Of a stretch of DNA of 64,000 nt, positions 38,627-51,917 are shown one piece after another. The notes under the pieces were generated by a model. That model saw only the letters and a list, made by a program, of their open reading frames with translations. It searched no databases and was not told the origin of the DNA. A program made the position numbers and the translations under genes. The stretch comes from Theobroma cacao (taxonomy: Eukaryota > Streptophyta > Magnoliopsida > Malvales > Malvaceae), in NCBI RefSeq assembly GCF_000208745.1, contig NC_030855.1, positions 1,520,772 to 1,584,771 of the forward strand, given 5' to 3'. Position 1 is the first letter of the stretch. Each line of letters begins with the position of its first letter.

Positions 38627-41600
38627 TTAGCACCCAGGACTAACAACTGAAGACCGGTCGTCAGTGTTGACAACTGTGTCAACACCAGGCTTGGCTGGTT
38701 TGCTATCATCATTGACTGGAAGTTTTATCTTGGGTGATAGCTTTTTAACTTCCTCTGATGTATAGATAAAAATTTTCCTCACCATGCTGCAAAACTCACT
38801 GCAATGGAAGTTCACAGAAACAAATGGAATAAGTAGCAGAACCACCAATGAGCTCAGATTCACACTGTACCATAAAATCTCAATTATATATTTTCAAAAT
38901 TTCCACGAAGTTAATTTCACTAATCAAAAAAACAATAGAATTTTTTCTGATAAATTGTTAAAAAAAAAAAGTTAGTGAAGTTTATTTCTTAACATATTAT
39001 ACCTTTCTCAGCCTTGGTGTAATTTAAGTCCTTTTTCCATTTATATCGCCCATCATTTAATAAGACAAAAATGTACATATAATCAAAATAACAAATTAAC
39101 CAGTAGACCTATATGAAACATTTTAATAGATGGATCCTACGAATCAAACAAGAATGTAAGTATAGGATTTAGTAATATCCTGCACCAAGAATATAGAACC
39201 AGTAAGGGAAATAGGAAGGCTGAACTTACTTCCAAGGATCATCCCCAACCATCATCATGTCATCTTCATCATCAGTATAGACAACCTGCCAATTCCTAGC
39301 AGACCCACAGAGCTGACCTTTAATGTCAAACAACTCCTCCAGCTTCCTTAGCAAGTCCTCATAACAGTCAAATCGTGTCAAATCAACGGCCCTTCCAACC
39401 ACCATACCTTGCATGTGAACCTGAAAAAGGCAAGCTCACTTAAATACAACAATAATATGTTTGTAACAGACACCCGGTATCCTTTTATAGAAAGTTAGAG
39501 AGAAAATATATCTACTGAAGTACCTCTGTACATTTAAATGCTGCATAAATACACAAAAGAGGTTTACTAGAATGTAAAATCAATCCTTTTTGGAAGGTTC
39601 TCTACAGTGTTTCTCCAGCATGAAGACAAAATTTTAGACTAAAATGCAAATAGATCTTGACAAAAAGCTACAGCTTTACATAAATCAGACAACAAAAGAA
39701 CTTCCAATCTTTCCAGGGGATTCTAGTCTTAAAAAAGGTATTTTCTTCTCAGCAAATTAAAGCAAAGGAATGAGATTGGATGACCTTAGTGCAGCTCCGA
39801 ATTTGCTTGCTCTGTGACTCCTGAGGAGATCTCAGGCATGACTTCTCAGGATCACAACTTACATAAGGACGATCAGATCGATTAAGATTTGATGGATCAG
39901 AGAGCTGGTCAGAGTCAGCATCTACTGATGGAACAAGCCGGTCATCCACTACAGTCCCAGAAACTGTAGCCACAGGGGAATTTTCTTCCATGTTCACATT
40001 GTCAAGTTGAATACCAAACAGCCTGCAGCCATTCCCAGGGCCCGGCTTTCTTTCACAAGATTCTTTGTTAACAACTGGTGCAAAAGATTCTGTAACACTC
40101 TCCACTCTGTTAGACCAATACATGGAGTTGCTAGAAACTGCAGCAACTGAACCATTCCCACTAAAGCCCACAGAGTTAGGCTTTGCAGTAGAGGAGAATT
40201 TAGGTGATGAATGTCCACGTTGTGAATCACAATATGAGAAAGCAGGAGATTCAACTGGTGATTTCCACATACCTATCACATAGAGTGTTCAATTAAAATC
40301 CAAAGCAAGAATTTAATGCAGGTACTGACAAGTAAACAATTGTACCAAGTGAAGAAAGATCTGAAGATGGTGTAGGTAGAACAGGTGGTCGAGCCCGCTT
40401 GTTCCTTTGTGCAGGTTGTGAGTTTGAAGAGGTATTAGTCACAACAAGTGGCTCCAGCTCCCATGGAGACACCCTATCAGGGCGCAGGATTGATGAAGGT
40501 TCATCCCATTGAACCTGGAAATAGCCAAAATTGTAATAAGAGTTTCACAAGGCAGATATCCCAAAATGTGTTTCGTCTCAATGCAGAACAAATAAGACAT
40601 GACATGAGAAATTGGGTAACCTTTAGAGATCTCCACTCAGAATCAGCCCATCCAGATGATTTATTATCCCCAACACCAATAATTGTGCCACTGAACCTGC
40701 AGGCACAAATGATGGCTGGTTAACAAGCACTACCAATTCTTAATCCAAAGAAAAACAATGCAGTCAGATGAATACCTTCTTTCAGGAACCTCTTCACCCT
40801 CAAATCTCATTTTGAACCTCATCCCAACGGATAGCTTATGGCTACGAGCTTCAAGATATTTGTTTACACTCACAATGAACTCAGACCGGCTTGTTCTGAT
40901 AAATATAATGCTCATTAGAACAAATATACACAAAACACAAGCGTTACTCATCTTTATATGATCAGGGCAATAAAAACAGATCTTAAGCATCGAACTCCAC
41001 TGAAAATGCCACAAAATAAGAAGAAAAAGGAAAAAGAAACAAATGTACAGGCATATAATACCATATTCTACTCCATTGTATATATAATATCACAATTATC
41101 AATATCACCTTCTAAAGTGTTTAACCAAATCCTCTATTTCATTTGTGTCTGAGGAGATATTTAGTCTAATGCACCTCACCCTTAAGGATAATATGCTTAA
41201 TACAAGCTAACAGAAGAATAAATTATGACCTCAGAAGAGATCAAGATGCATATAGCTTCAATCCACAAAAAATTAAATTCAAGATCAAACATGAAACAAA
41301 AAAAATAAATGTGAGCATATGCATCAACTCAAAAACTGCAAGATACAATTTCTAATTTGTAATTAATTAGTAAATAAAATAAAATAACTACTATAATGAT
41401 GATAATAACAACAACAAAAATGGCTAAGGACATTGAAAAAGACAGATGATGATGTAGGGTTACAGTTGGCTGGCTCTGCAGGATGAAATACAAACCTTGG
41501 CTTGTAGAAGACAGAAAACATACTTCCTGTAGCAATGGCATGGGATGCAGTGGCAAGCACCCCAAGATGCATGCTGTGACTAGATATAACAGAAGATGGC

Positions 41601-44600
41601 ATGTTGGTCTGTTGTCTCATAAGCCTCCTCACACCAACACGCAGCTCCCCATTTGTCCCCCTGGAAAGAGAGGCAGTTATGAATAGATAGGTCAGTAGAT
41701 TATATAAAATTAACAAAAGAGAATATCTATTTTGTCAAAAAGATAGATCTTGCCTCAGGAATATAAATGCATCACCGGCCACTAATTTTTTGGAACTAAC
41801 AAAGACACTCCACCCAGTAGTGAGTAAGTGGCGCCTCGGTTGCCCTGCAAATAAATTTAAATGCTAATGAACCAAGAAGCAAGAAACAATATTATTATCA
41901 AATCACCACTAGTACAACATCAGAGAAGTCTAGATGACTTAAAAGATAAAACTAAAAACAATAATAAATTTTTTCAATTTTAAATGAGTACCAGTAAATT
42001 AGAGGAGACATTGCAAACGTAGGTATAATGAACGCAACAGGTAGTTTTGAATGATGTTAACAGTGCAAAAACAGTGAATACATTCTGAACAGAAACAGAA
42101 GCTAGATCCTCGAAAGCATGATGATTCACCTTTCAAAGCCCATAGTTTTATAAAGGGATTATACCAAAAAAATGAGTCAATTCTTCCAGTTTCTACAAAC
42201 ATCAATTTCATGATTCCTGACAGATAACAATTCATTATGAAACTAATATTAACTTAATCATTTGAAAAGAATATGTGATGGAGCATGATACTGTAACAGA
42301 TAGATACTTAAAGTTTCTCTTTTTATTTAAAACTTAAAAGTCCAAAGTAGCCAATAAGTTTATCCCACAGAAAGAGCCAATTGTCCCCACACAGCTACTG
42401 ATTCCAACTCCATGACACTTGCACTGCAATCAACAAGTGCCTAAAAGGCTCTTCCCTAATTCCAACAAACTAAGACCTATATAATTTTCAAGCTACTTGA
42501 TTCAAGGTCATAAGATGCTTGGAACATATTTGCCTTTAACTCTGCATACATAAAAGTTTATCAAAATTCAAATATTAAAAATTTACATGTGCTGAGCACC
42601 ATAAAAGAGAGGTGTCCAGTAAGCAGATGGCATAGAATACAAAACAACTTTGACTAAGCTTTCAGCCTACATACTTGAAAATTTCCAGCTCTCAATAAGG
42701 CAACTTAGTAAAACATCAACCAAAAAAGTAACGCTATATAACCTCGAAAAATATGCCGAAAATGCCACTCATTGCCATGCAGATCAGTTGCAACCAATTC
42801 CTGCCAAGGTGGCTGCTGGGTCATATCCTGGGAAAGGAAGGAATTGCATAAAAATTTCAGAAAAACTCTTAACATTTGTAGTATCTCAAGATGAAAAAAA
42901 TGCAATCAATGTGTCAAAGCTAACCAGTGGGGGCAGACAATCATCTGCATGCCGACGCAAAACCGAGAATCCACCATGGGTGCTAGTGTCAGAAGCAGTA
43001 AGAGTTTTGCAAAATGAATGGACTATGCACCTTTCAGGTTCAGGAAGTGGGGGATCTGAGCTCGTAACCTCACTTTGCTGGACCATATTGGAGAGCAAAA
43101 AGAAGTGAGGGCAGCCCAAACATACAGAAAGATACATATACAAATCATTCAAAGTAATTCTGACAATAGATTGCAGAAACTAAATGTAGCTTTCCACAGC
43201 GACATGTTTATGATGAAATGAGTGAGAGATTGATAGACAAGGAGAGGGAGAGAGCTCACATCAACTTCAGGTACCAGAGTTAATTGTGCATAAACTTCAT
43301 CCGTATCAGGTTCAGCCTGCTCTTGAAGGTAAAAGTCATTTAGCACAAGGAAACAAAGCAGTAAAGCTCAGAAGAAAGTAAAACCAATAAGTGTGAATAA
43401 ATTACCTTACGCTGAACAGAAGCCACTTTGCAAAGTATTTTAGATGGCAAATTAAACGATGGCATTTGGTGTTCTAACCCCTGATGCATTGATGCCTCAA
43501 GCTGTAAATAGAGAATAAAAAGAAACAAAAATTAGAAGCACTACCAGAGAATAGAAGGAACATAGTGTGAAGTAAAATTATAGACCTACATACAAAACTT
43601 GATGAATAATTAGGAACAGAAATCTTCAATAGATGCTATGGAGTTTTATCAGAAAACTCAATTGACCACATGCATTCTAATTAATATTCCAAAGGTATAG
43701 GAACACCAACTTGACTGTAAACATCAGGCAACTGACATTCAAATGGAGATATTGCAAGCAAATTGCGTGGTATACAAACATTTGTATAAATACATAGATA
43801 ACAGTAATAAATTATTCCACAATCTATGCATCGAGGTATCTGTCTATAAACTTTTGAAGTTCATTGCTCACATTAAATTGATGGCAATCCTGAAAGATGT
43901 TTAGACAGTACAAGTTAATAAGGCTCATCCATTTCTTCCCTTGCACATCTTACTATTAGTGCTTCACCAAAAATAGAAAGAATCAAACCAAAATTCAAAA
44001 ATTCATACCAGATAATTTCTTCTCCATAAATAACCAAGAACCTAGAATCATGCTTGTGAGTACTAAATGCTAACTGGCATAAAAAACAATATTGACACCA
44101 GGCAATTCAAAATAATAAAAAATGGCAAGGATTTATGAACCCATCCAACCAAGGTTTTATCAAGCACAAGTCAAAGCAGATAACTTTTTAACTTATGAAA
44201 TAGAACCAATTTAAAAAGTTACTAGATCCACAAGTTTACTGTAAACATACCTGTTCCATGTGACCTTGTGGGAAGTAATAAACACGCTCCCCTTCACGAG
44301 GAAGTGTGACAAGAGGTCCAGCACAGGCATGCCATAATTCTCGGTACAGAGGACCATCTTTGATACCTAAACAAAGATGACAAAGAAGAAAAATAAATTT
44401 AAGCCACCATTGTGTTCTGTAATACCAAGAAATAAATCAGCTAGGCTGGTGGAACAAAAGTTCAGCTCGAAACATAGTGGAGAATCTCTTTTAAACTTAA
44501 AGTAATGTGTACAATCTTATGCAAATATCAATATTACAGTTGAAATTAGCTCAATCCCTCCTTATCATAAATTTTTTATATAAAAACTACGATCAAGGTT

Positions 44601-44763
44601 AACCATCAACCATTTTGAATTTTCTGTCAATATTTGAGACATGTAAAAATATGTATACCATGTCATAAACATTCACTCAGATCAAATTCTGTATTAAGTT
44701 TCAGGGAAAAAAAAAAAGTCATAAACCTGCTTGTTGTTCAGCAGATGGAGCCGCAAAAGCCAT
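38627..44763 (-). CDS. ARF1: Auxin response factor, ARF1 type (class B repressor)
   Basis: Fourteen coding exons on the minus strand: 44763-44727, 44366-44251, 43501-43406, 43316-43260, 43077-42925, 42827-42743, 41844-41754, 41660-41496, 40895-40776, 40696-40621, 40514-40346, 40272-39785, 39420-39230, 38798-38627. Phases agree, giving 671 aa (Arabidopsis ARF1 ~665). N-terminal [14 protein letters not shown] leads into the B3 DNA-binding domain (~124-226; [37 protein letters not shown]), the ARF domain (~287-365), a Ser/Pro-rich, Gln-poor middle (~370-545) as in repressor ARFs, and a PB1 domain (~552-640) with the acidic motif [19 protein letters not shown]1 binds TGTCTC-type auxin elements and represses; PB1 mediates ARF and Aux/IAA contacts. 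Intron 7 has a GC donor (41753-41752). ARF1 rather than ARF2 is indicated by length and EVDQSE. Confidence 0.95.
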
Positions 44764-45900
44764 AGAAACACCACCAAAAAGAAATCAGCAGAAAGCAATC
44801 AATCTATGGAAACCCTGTGATAGAACAATGGTTGTAACAAAAGGAGACAACATGGAGTATATAAAATAAATAAATCAAGAAATATTAATTTCCACACCTG
44901 CAAAGAGTAAAGCCATTAATTAAGATTGCATTAACTCTTACTTTATTGTCTGTTCTGATCTTTCAAAAAAGCTGATCAAAAGCCTTAATTACTAATTACT
45001 ACCTATGTGTCAGTCTACTCTGCTTTACGCCTTAAATGAAGCCCAAAAAGTAAAATGTCTCAAAACTCACAAACCAAAACAAAAATGATACGGATGAATT
45101 TCAGTTAATTTGAACGAGATGATCCGATTGTTCTTTACTATAAAAAGAAACCCAACTTTTTGAACTCTAAAGAACAATAAGAATTGAAAACCGAAAATGG
45201 GATTAACCCCTCCCCCACCCCCAACCCCCAATTCTGCAATAACAGAAATCTTCTGCAATATTTGCACATGCTTATCATATACGTGACAAAGAGAGAATAG
45301 AATGAAAATAGATTTAAAAGAAATGAGAATGAATTGGGATCTGATAGAAATATAACATCAAAAAATCGTCTAAATTTTTTTTTAAGGGAACACTAAACAA
45401 AACTAATAGTCCTCACTAGTCAGTGATGAAGTGCGATAGAACATCAGCATTTCCCCCCTCTTTTCTTCCATTTTCTGACCAACCAAACATCCAAAAAGAA
45501 ATATTAATTCAAAGGGAGAAGAAAAAAAGGCTTTACCCCCTTGGAGTCTCCTCTCCTGTGTTCAATCTGAAGGATCCGAAGAAAGGAAAATTAGGGCTTT
45601 GAAAAACCAAAAACAGATCGAAAAAAATACGTCAAAGAAATTATTAAAAAAGAAGAAGAAGCAGCAGCGAACAGTGTTCAATGAGTTTGTGTGCGTCAAT
45701 GTTTGGTCGAAGCCGACACGACCTCTTTTGGCTATGGCTGCCTCTTTTTCTGTTCTTTTTCTTACACGCGCACACACACACACACTCTCTCTCTAGGTTT
45801 TTCCTTTTGTTTTTGTTTTTTTCCTTCTTCCTTTCTCTCTCTTGATATATGTCCGAAAGCAAACACTCCCTCACATAAATATAAATAAATTATTTTTTAT
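44764..45900 (-). promoter_or_regulatory. ARF1 5' leader, probable leader intron and promoter
   Basis: A leader exon just before the ATG (about 44,814-44,764) is preceded by an acceptor (CACAG, AG at 44,816-44,815). A possible donor is near 45,536, and an upstream leader exon would run to about 45,850. This upstream part has GT-rich and GA-rich simple repeats on the minus strand (45,772-45,796; 45,833-45,842) and a TATA-like AT tract around 45,875-45,900. The exon borders in the leader are inference. Confidence 0.5.
45772..45796. repeat. (CA)n(CT)n microsatellite in ARF1 leader
   Basis: A compound simple repeat, ACACACACACACAC followed by TCTCTCTCTC on the plus strand (GA/GT on the transcribed strand). 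Confidence 0.85.
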
Positions 45901-46329
45901 TTATTTATTTTCTACAAATTATTTTAAACAAACGGGGAAATCGAGAGAAAAGAGGAAGCCGTGATCCAGCGCGTGCCCGTGAAATCCCTACAGCTCCTCT
46001 CCACTGTCCCTTTGTTCGCGCACAAACAATTTCCCCTCTGCCCATTAATTTAGCTTCCTTCCTTACCTGCGTATCTTAATTAATTATTTTTTAATTAATT
46101 AATAATTATTTAATTAATCATGTTTTGTACAATTTTTGAAATTATTCTCACTGTTTTGACTGGAAAAAAAGGCTCCTCCTTTTCTACTGTGGATTTCCCT
46201 CGCGTGACTAAAATCTCCTACAATAAATGCAGAAGATTCAATTTTTTATTTTTACCTTTAAAATGTCATTTACTTGTTTCATTAAATTATCATGACCTAT
46301 TAATAATCACAGTAAAAAAAAATCCTTTT

Positions 46330-47240
46330 TTAAGTCAAATATTTACCACGTGATTTATTTCAAAAGAAAAAAGAAATTAACATGTGATGAAAATTGAGCT
46401 ATTAATGAATGTGATTTGCTTAACTTTTTATTCTCTATTTCATTATATATGAATTATGCACGGAAACACGAATAGACCTAAAATCAAGTACAAAAAATGT
46501 AGACAATATGTAAATAAGAAGGAAATACAAATATAAACTGCTGTGCTACAAAAGGAATTAAGAAAATACTAATATAAATCAATACGTTACAAAAGGAATT
46601 ATGAAAATACAAATGCGTGCTAGTGTGTTACAGAATAAATTATGAAAATACATATTAATGCCTTTAAGGGAAGGAAATACAAACTAGCCTATTCTAAACA
46701 ATAATTGTTTGTGGGATAGGGATGTCAATGGGTATGCTTTATCTGAATATTCAAAAGTACTCAATTCAATTATATAGAGTTCATATATTTTATATTTAGA
46801 TCTGAGATAGGTTCCGGTGGGAATTTTATTACCTATATTGAGTTTGAGTAAAGTATGAGTATCACCCTTTAGATATATGATATCTAAACTCAATTATATA
46901 AATAGTGCTATACCCTAAATCTGATTATATATATAAATTATGTAATATATAAAAAAAACTTGTGAACGATGACAGTCAAACTTATACGATAATAGACATT
47001 AAGCCATGCTTTTGCCATGTGATTTATTTAAAAAAAACCATGTGATTAAATTTGAGCTATTTCGTGAGATTTACCTAACTTTTTACTCTATATTTCATTG
47101 TAGATGAATTAAGCATGAAAACATTAGTTGACTTAAAATCAAGTATAAAAAAAGTTTTAAACAATGCATAAATAAGAAGGAAACACATATATGAACCCGA
47201 GTGATACAAAAAGAATTATGACAATATAGATATCAACCAA
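46330..47240. repeat. Diverged direct duplication, ~660 bp apart
   Basis: Block 46,340-46,600 and block 47,005-47,240 share an ordered series: CACGTGATTTATTT / CATGTGATTTATTT, TTGAGCTATT, TAACTTTTTA-TCTATATTTCATT, GATGAATTA/GAATTATGCA, AAAATCAAGTA-AAAAA and AAATAAGAAGGAAA-ACA. Within the first copy, ~45-bp sub-repeats built on GTTACAAAAGGAATTATGAAAATACA recur three times (about 46,545-46,655). Confidence 0.75.
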
Positions 47241-48082
47241 CACAAATACTAATTATTACCTTTATTAGTAATTTTATTAACTTTATTTATATGATTACAT
47301 TTATATAATTTCATTTTAATAACTTTATTAGTAATTATTACCATAGTTTTTATAACATTTTGGTTTTTATAACATATATATATAACAAAGTAATGCATAT
47401 AAATATATATTATATTAAATTAACATATTTGTGATTAGTGATGAATAAAGACTGTACATATTAAATTTTGGGTTGAGTTTAATTATCTTGAGTAAAGTCC
47501 TGATTAGGACTCTTTGGTTTAATTAGAAAATAGTCTTAGGTCGAGTGGATCATTGATGTTTATGATTGAATTGGATACAGGTAATAGGGAAATACTTTAA
47601 ATGGCTATGGGGTGTCAATGGTTAACTTCTGGTAATAGACAAAAATCGTGGATTGAAAGTTGCTATGGTCTAGCTGCATTAGTGATAATTGGTGATTGTA
47701 AATCAAAGATGGTTTTATAATCTTTTAATTGTATTCTAGGATGGGGAGTTATTATTAGATACCCAATATCCTTAAATTGGATTTCTTTTTAGTGCTTTGG
47801 GGCTATTTCGTGTTTTTATTTTTATATGTAATTCATAAAATCCAAAGTTATTTTGAGTTTGGTACGTATCAAGCAATAAAATTGCATACTTTTCCAAAAA
47901 AATTACTTATACTTATTATAAGTAAGTAATTAATATTTTAGAAAATGATAAATTTAGTTAATAATTAATAAATAGTATATTATAAATAAATAACAAAATA
48001 TTAGTTTTGTTTATAATTTAATAATAATAAATAAGTTACATTATACATTAATGTCTAATATTTTATGAATATCTAAAGATAC

Positions 48083-48108
<26 letters not shown>
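48083..48108. repeat. (ATT)n microsatellite
   Basis: About nine uninterrupted ATT units. Confidence 0.9.
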
Positions 48109-48114
<6 letters not shown>

Positions 48115-50293
48115 CATTACATAATAAGTTTAATATAAATATATTAAAGTTTATTTATTAATAATAATTATTTATTTATTAATAAAATACAAATTATTTA
48201 AATTTTTGTTGATATAGAGACTATAGAGACTCAAACTTGTGTGTGGATGAAAAATACCCAAGACTTTTACCAAGTCTACCACATGTTAAAATTATTTTTA
48301 ATAGTTACCAATATAATCAAAAAGTAAATCAAAATAAAACTTAAACACTAATCCCTAACTCCTAACTCATGTGTGTGGCTTATCAATCACTTTACCAAAA
48401 TTTTCCTCTTTTGCTCAAATTAGTCAAACCTTTACCACTTGTTGCCCCTTCTCGTGATATGACCAGATAAAGGTTGAAACTAAGACAGACAATTGTGTCG
48501 GCTGAAGCTTTGTAGTTCCTTTTACTTCTTATGCCGGTTGAAACTAAGGTTTTTACTTTTTCTTTTTCTCTTTTTATTTTTGTTCCTTTGCTGCCTGATT
48601 TCTTAGGATTCTTTGTGAAAGATTTGGTGAATGGTCAAAGTATTACTTTCAAAGACTTAAAAATTAAAAGTCAGTGGCCAATGAAGGTTGGAGTAATTTG
48701 CTTAGGCTTTTCTTTTATCATGTTCAAGGTTTGATCTATTTGAGTTTAATAAATGATGCATGGTTGTTATTCTTACTTCATCTAAGATTGTGGTGATGTT
48801 TGGACGATTTCTGCTACCTTGTCCCTTAATTTTTTCTAAGATTAATAGATGTTTTAAGTCTGTAGGTAAGGCTGTAGTTTATGTAGTTGTATAGTGCACA
48901 AGAGGTGGCTTATTGCTATTTTTTTGTAAAGCGAGGGTATGACAGTAGCTAGCTACAATTATGTAAGTCTCTACTGCTGTCATTTTCTAAGTAAAAATTA
49001 CTTATATGAATGAACTATTTCAACTTTCAAAAATAAAAAAGATGCTAGAAGTGCGCTGCATTTGACTCAACAGATTAACAATTTGTGGATCCAAATCTTA
49101 CAGAATATAATCAAATTTAATCATAGTATCTTACTTTAGAACTAACTACATATGTATCCTTGTTGCACTAGGAAATAGATAAACAATATACCATTTAATC
49201 AGATAATATATAGTAATGAACAAACCATAAAGTATCTTACTTCAACAATCTGTCCGGAAACTACCAAATTAATAATGGATAGGATAAAATATTAAAAAGA
49301 CAATTAACATGACTGATAGCACGATGCTAATGAGTTGGAAAGCAGATGTCACTTTGGCCTTATCATTTCACGCTACTATTGTGTATGTGTGATATGTTTG
49401 TGATTTTAATTAACTTGTGAGCTTTTTATTTTGTTTGCTTCAGATTTCATAGTCTTACTTTGATGTTATGGGATTGTAACTGTTATTTGTAATATTTAAT
49501 GATGTAATGCAGCTAAACAGCTAGACTTATGTGTTTGTTTGTATACAATGCTTCAATTATTTATTCTAATGTTTTATTTGTCTTTGTCACTTTTATTTCT
49601 TTGGGAGTCAGGATCATAGGACGAATGATCATCTCATCTAGAAAACATTAGTTCCGGGCAAATTATAGTTTTTGCTTGGAGCTTTGCAATATAAGTTTAT
49701 AATGGTTTATATGTAAGGTGAATAATTGGGAAAAATTAGGAAGATGGTTGCAGACAGATTGTGCCTTATTTGTATTGTGGAATGTTAGAATTGCCTCATT
49801 TACCAAAAGACATTAAAAAGATATCTTTGTTTTGATCATACTTTTTTACTTTTTCTGCCACTTGTATATTTGATTTCATCTTGTGGGGTATAATCCTATA
49901 TTTGATTGGTCTTATGTTATTTATTAATAAAGCCAAAAATAAAAGTTATACTAGTAATTAATTATATTAATCAATGTTCATTGATGGACAATTAACATTT
50001 TTTTTAGTATTTTTATTTTTATTTTACATTTTGTAAATAATTTTGTAACTATAAATAAGCTTAAAGAGGCTGCAGAATTATATTGCATAAAAAAGGCATG
50101 TATAGTTTGAAGATATGCTTTGTGTATCAAACTTTGGAAAAGGAAAAACATGACTAGGTTCCTTGTTTTCTGTTCTTAACTTTTTTTTTCAATGATGCTT
50201 TCAATTAGTATAAAGTGCACTATTTCAATAGGGAAACTAAAGCATTCATCATGACCACATTGACAACCTTGGTTGAGACTTCTTGTAATTTGA

Positions 50294-50710
50294 CAGCTAG
50301 AATTCGATTCGCATGCTTCGACTGAAGTAATTGGAGGGCTGAAGACTACACACACTCACGTGTATAGGTTTGGTACTCGAGTGCCTATTACAACTCTACT
50401 TAGTGACATACACAGTAATGCCACAACATCTGAGTCAATGCGTGACCCTATCAACTCAAATGCTGCAAGTCTCACAATTGCATTTAAAGAAAAAGTGAAA
50501 AATCTATCCAAAAACTTGAGTAAGATACATGAAGAAATACATGGGAAAATACATGAAGAAATACATGGGAAAATACATAAAGAAATTAAGAATGTAATAA
50601 CGAAAAGCACGAGTGAATATATTGTACATATGGAAACAATTATCGTGAGTAATACGCTTTTGAAACAAGAAAATGTAAGTACTTTAAGCTCAAATCTTGA
50701 CAAGTAAGAA
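50294..50710 (+). CDS. Unclassified open frame with internal repeats, possible transposon ORF remnant
   Basis: An open frame of about 138 codons starting after a TGA at 50,291-50,293, with no good ATG at its start. It encodes EFDSHASTEVIGGLKTTHTH and then a charged, helical region with a short tandem repeat (KIHEEIHG repeated over 50,525-50,587). It lies 550 bp upstream of a CACTA-type transposon end in the orientation expected for an element's last ORF, so it may be a relic of that element's accessory ORF. This is a guess from position; I recognise no domain. Confidence 0.3.
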
Positions 50711-50939
50711 TGCAACATTTCATGATATGATATCTCTTTTTCGTTGTTAGACTTGGATACTTTTTAGTATGTGCATATAATAGCACATTTAGCTTTATAT
50801 TCATATGTGTTTGACATTTTTATATATTGTGTATTTATAACGATTTTTAATTATATGAACTTGACTTTAAATTTAGTTTTTAAAGCGTGTTTCTCTTATA
50901 AATTTTGAATGCCAATTATGGATGCCAATTGATAATTAA

Positions 50940-51262
50940 TTATCGAAATTTTAATTGGTAATTTTGGTTGAAAAGGTATTACCGACAGAATATTCCATCA
51001 AAAATTAGTAAAGGAATTTTCATTAGAAATTTCCAATGAAATTGTCACGGTATAGTCGACGAATTATGCATTTTTTCTGATGAAATTTTCTGTTGAAAAT
51101 TTTTGATAGATTTTCAATGGAAAGTATTTCCAACAATACTTTTATCGACGAAATTTTCAATAAATTTTTTTGTTGGAAATTTGTTAGAAAATGACATTTT
51201 CAATGAAATTTTAACTTTTTCCAATGAAAAATTGTATTGAAAAAAGTTTTTTTTTTGTAGTG
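50940..51262 (+). mobile_element. CACTA (En/Spm-like) transposon 3' terminus
   Basis: The segment ends in TTTTTTGTAGTG at 51,251-51,262, the reverse complement of the CACTACAAAAAA that begins CACTA elements. The ~300 bp before it is packed with both-orientation variants of a short box (AAATTTTCxxTGAAA and TTTCCAATGAAA types), the subterminal repeats at which CACTA transposases bind. I could not find the matching 5' CACTA end upstream, so this is either truncated or the other end is diverged. Confidence 0.7.
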
Positions 51263-51400
51263 TAAAATGAAAAGGCTTGGTTGATACATGTTCTTAATCG
51301 ATGGTGGCTTGTATATATGTACATATTTGTAACATACAAGTTTAGATTTGTTTATAATATAAATAATTTTTCATAATACAAGGTTTCTTTTCTTATAACA

Positions 51401-51615
51401 TGGTATTAGAGTTCTAGGTTTGATGGATCAAAATTTTTTCTTCTTTTAACATGGTATCAAAGTTTCGAGTTTGATAGGTCAAATATTTTTCGTAACATGA
51501 TATCTGAGCTTTAGGTTCTATAAGTTAAGGTTTTTTTCTTTTCTAATATAATACTAGAGTTTGGAATTTGATAGATTAAAATTTTCTCTTTTTCAAATAT
51601 GGTATCAAAGCCATC
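51401..51615 (+). repeat. Five-copy ~50 bp array with PBS-like boxes (unit A)
   Basis: Boxes resembling TGGTATCAGAGC begin at 51,401, 51,452, 51,498, 51,549 and 51,600 (spacings 51, 46, 51, 51). Each is followed by a variant of GTTTGATGGATCAAAATTTT. TGGTATCAGAGC is the usual primer-binding site of plant Copia elements, complementary to initiator tRNA-Met. The same array is at 53,866-54,075 (unit B) and 55,025-55,235 (unit C). Confidence 0.8.
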
Positions 51616-51917
51616 TAGGATGTTAGCAATCCTTGTGTCACAAGCTTATGTATTATTTCACATGTCCCACACATTGACAATTCCTGTCGATTTCATAAAA
51701 TAACACCACAAAAACCCAAAACAAACCTTAAACATCAAACTACATAATATTTTCAGCTTTCCTGCTGCCCAAACACTAAGCTACCTTTGCACCAACGCCC
51801 AAAAATCAAGTGTGATAGTTGTCAATAGCTTTTTTTGAAAAAAAAAAAGTCTCAAATAAATGACTTTTATGATTAAAATATAAGTAAATGAAAAATAAAA
51901 ATAAATTAGAGAAGAAA

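Larger units (their letters stand above)
45901..50293. other. AT-rich intergenic DNA, no gene recognised
   Basis: Long, very AT-rich stretch between the ARF1 promoter and the transposon cluster. It contains a diverged duplication (next entry), an (ATT)n microsatellite at about 48,083-48,108, and short open stretches (for example 48,531-48,734) that show no family motif. I see no RNA gene. Confidence 0.5.

Noticed and set aside
46715..46910. AGGGATGTCAATGGGTATGC, similar to the ends of some plant hAT-like elements
   Set aside because: No matching inverted end or target duplication was found.
48531..48734. 67-codon open stretch with a hydrophobic start
   Set aside because: No homology or gene context; typical of AT-rich DNA.
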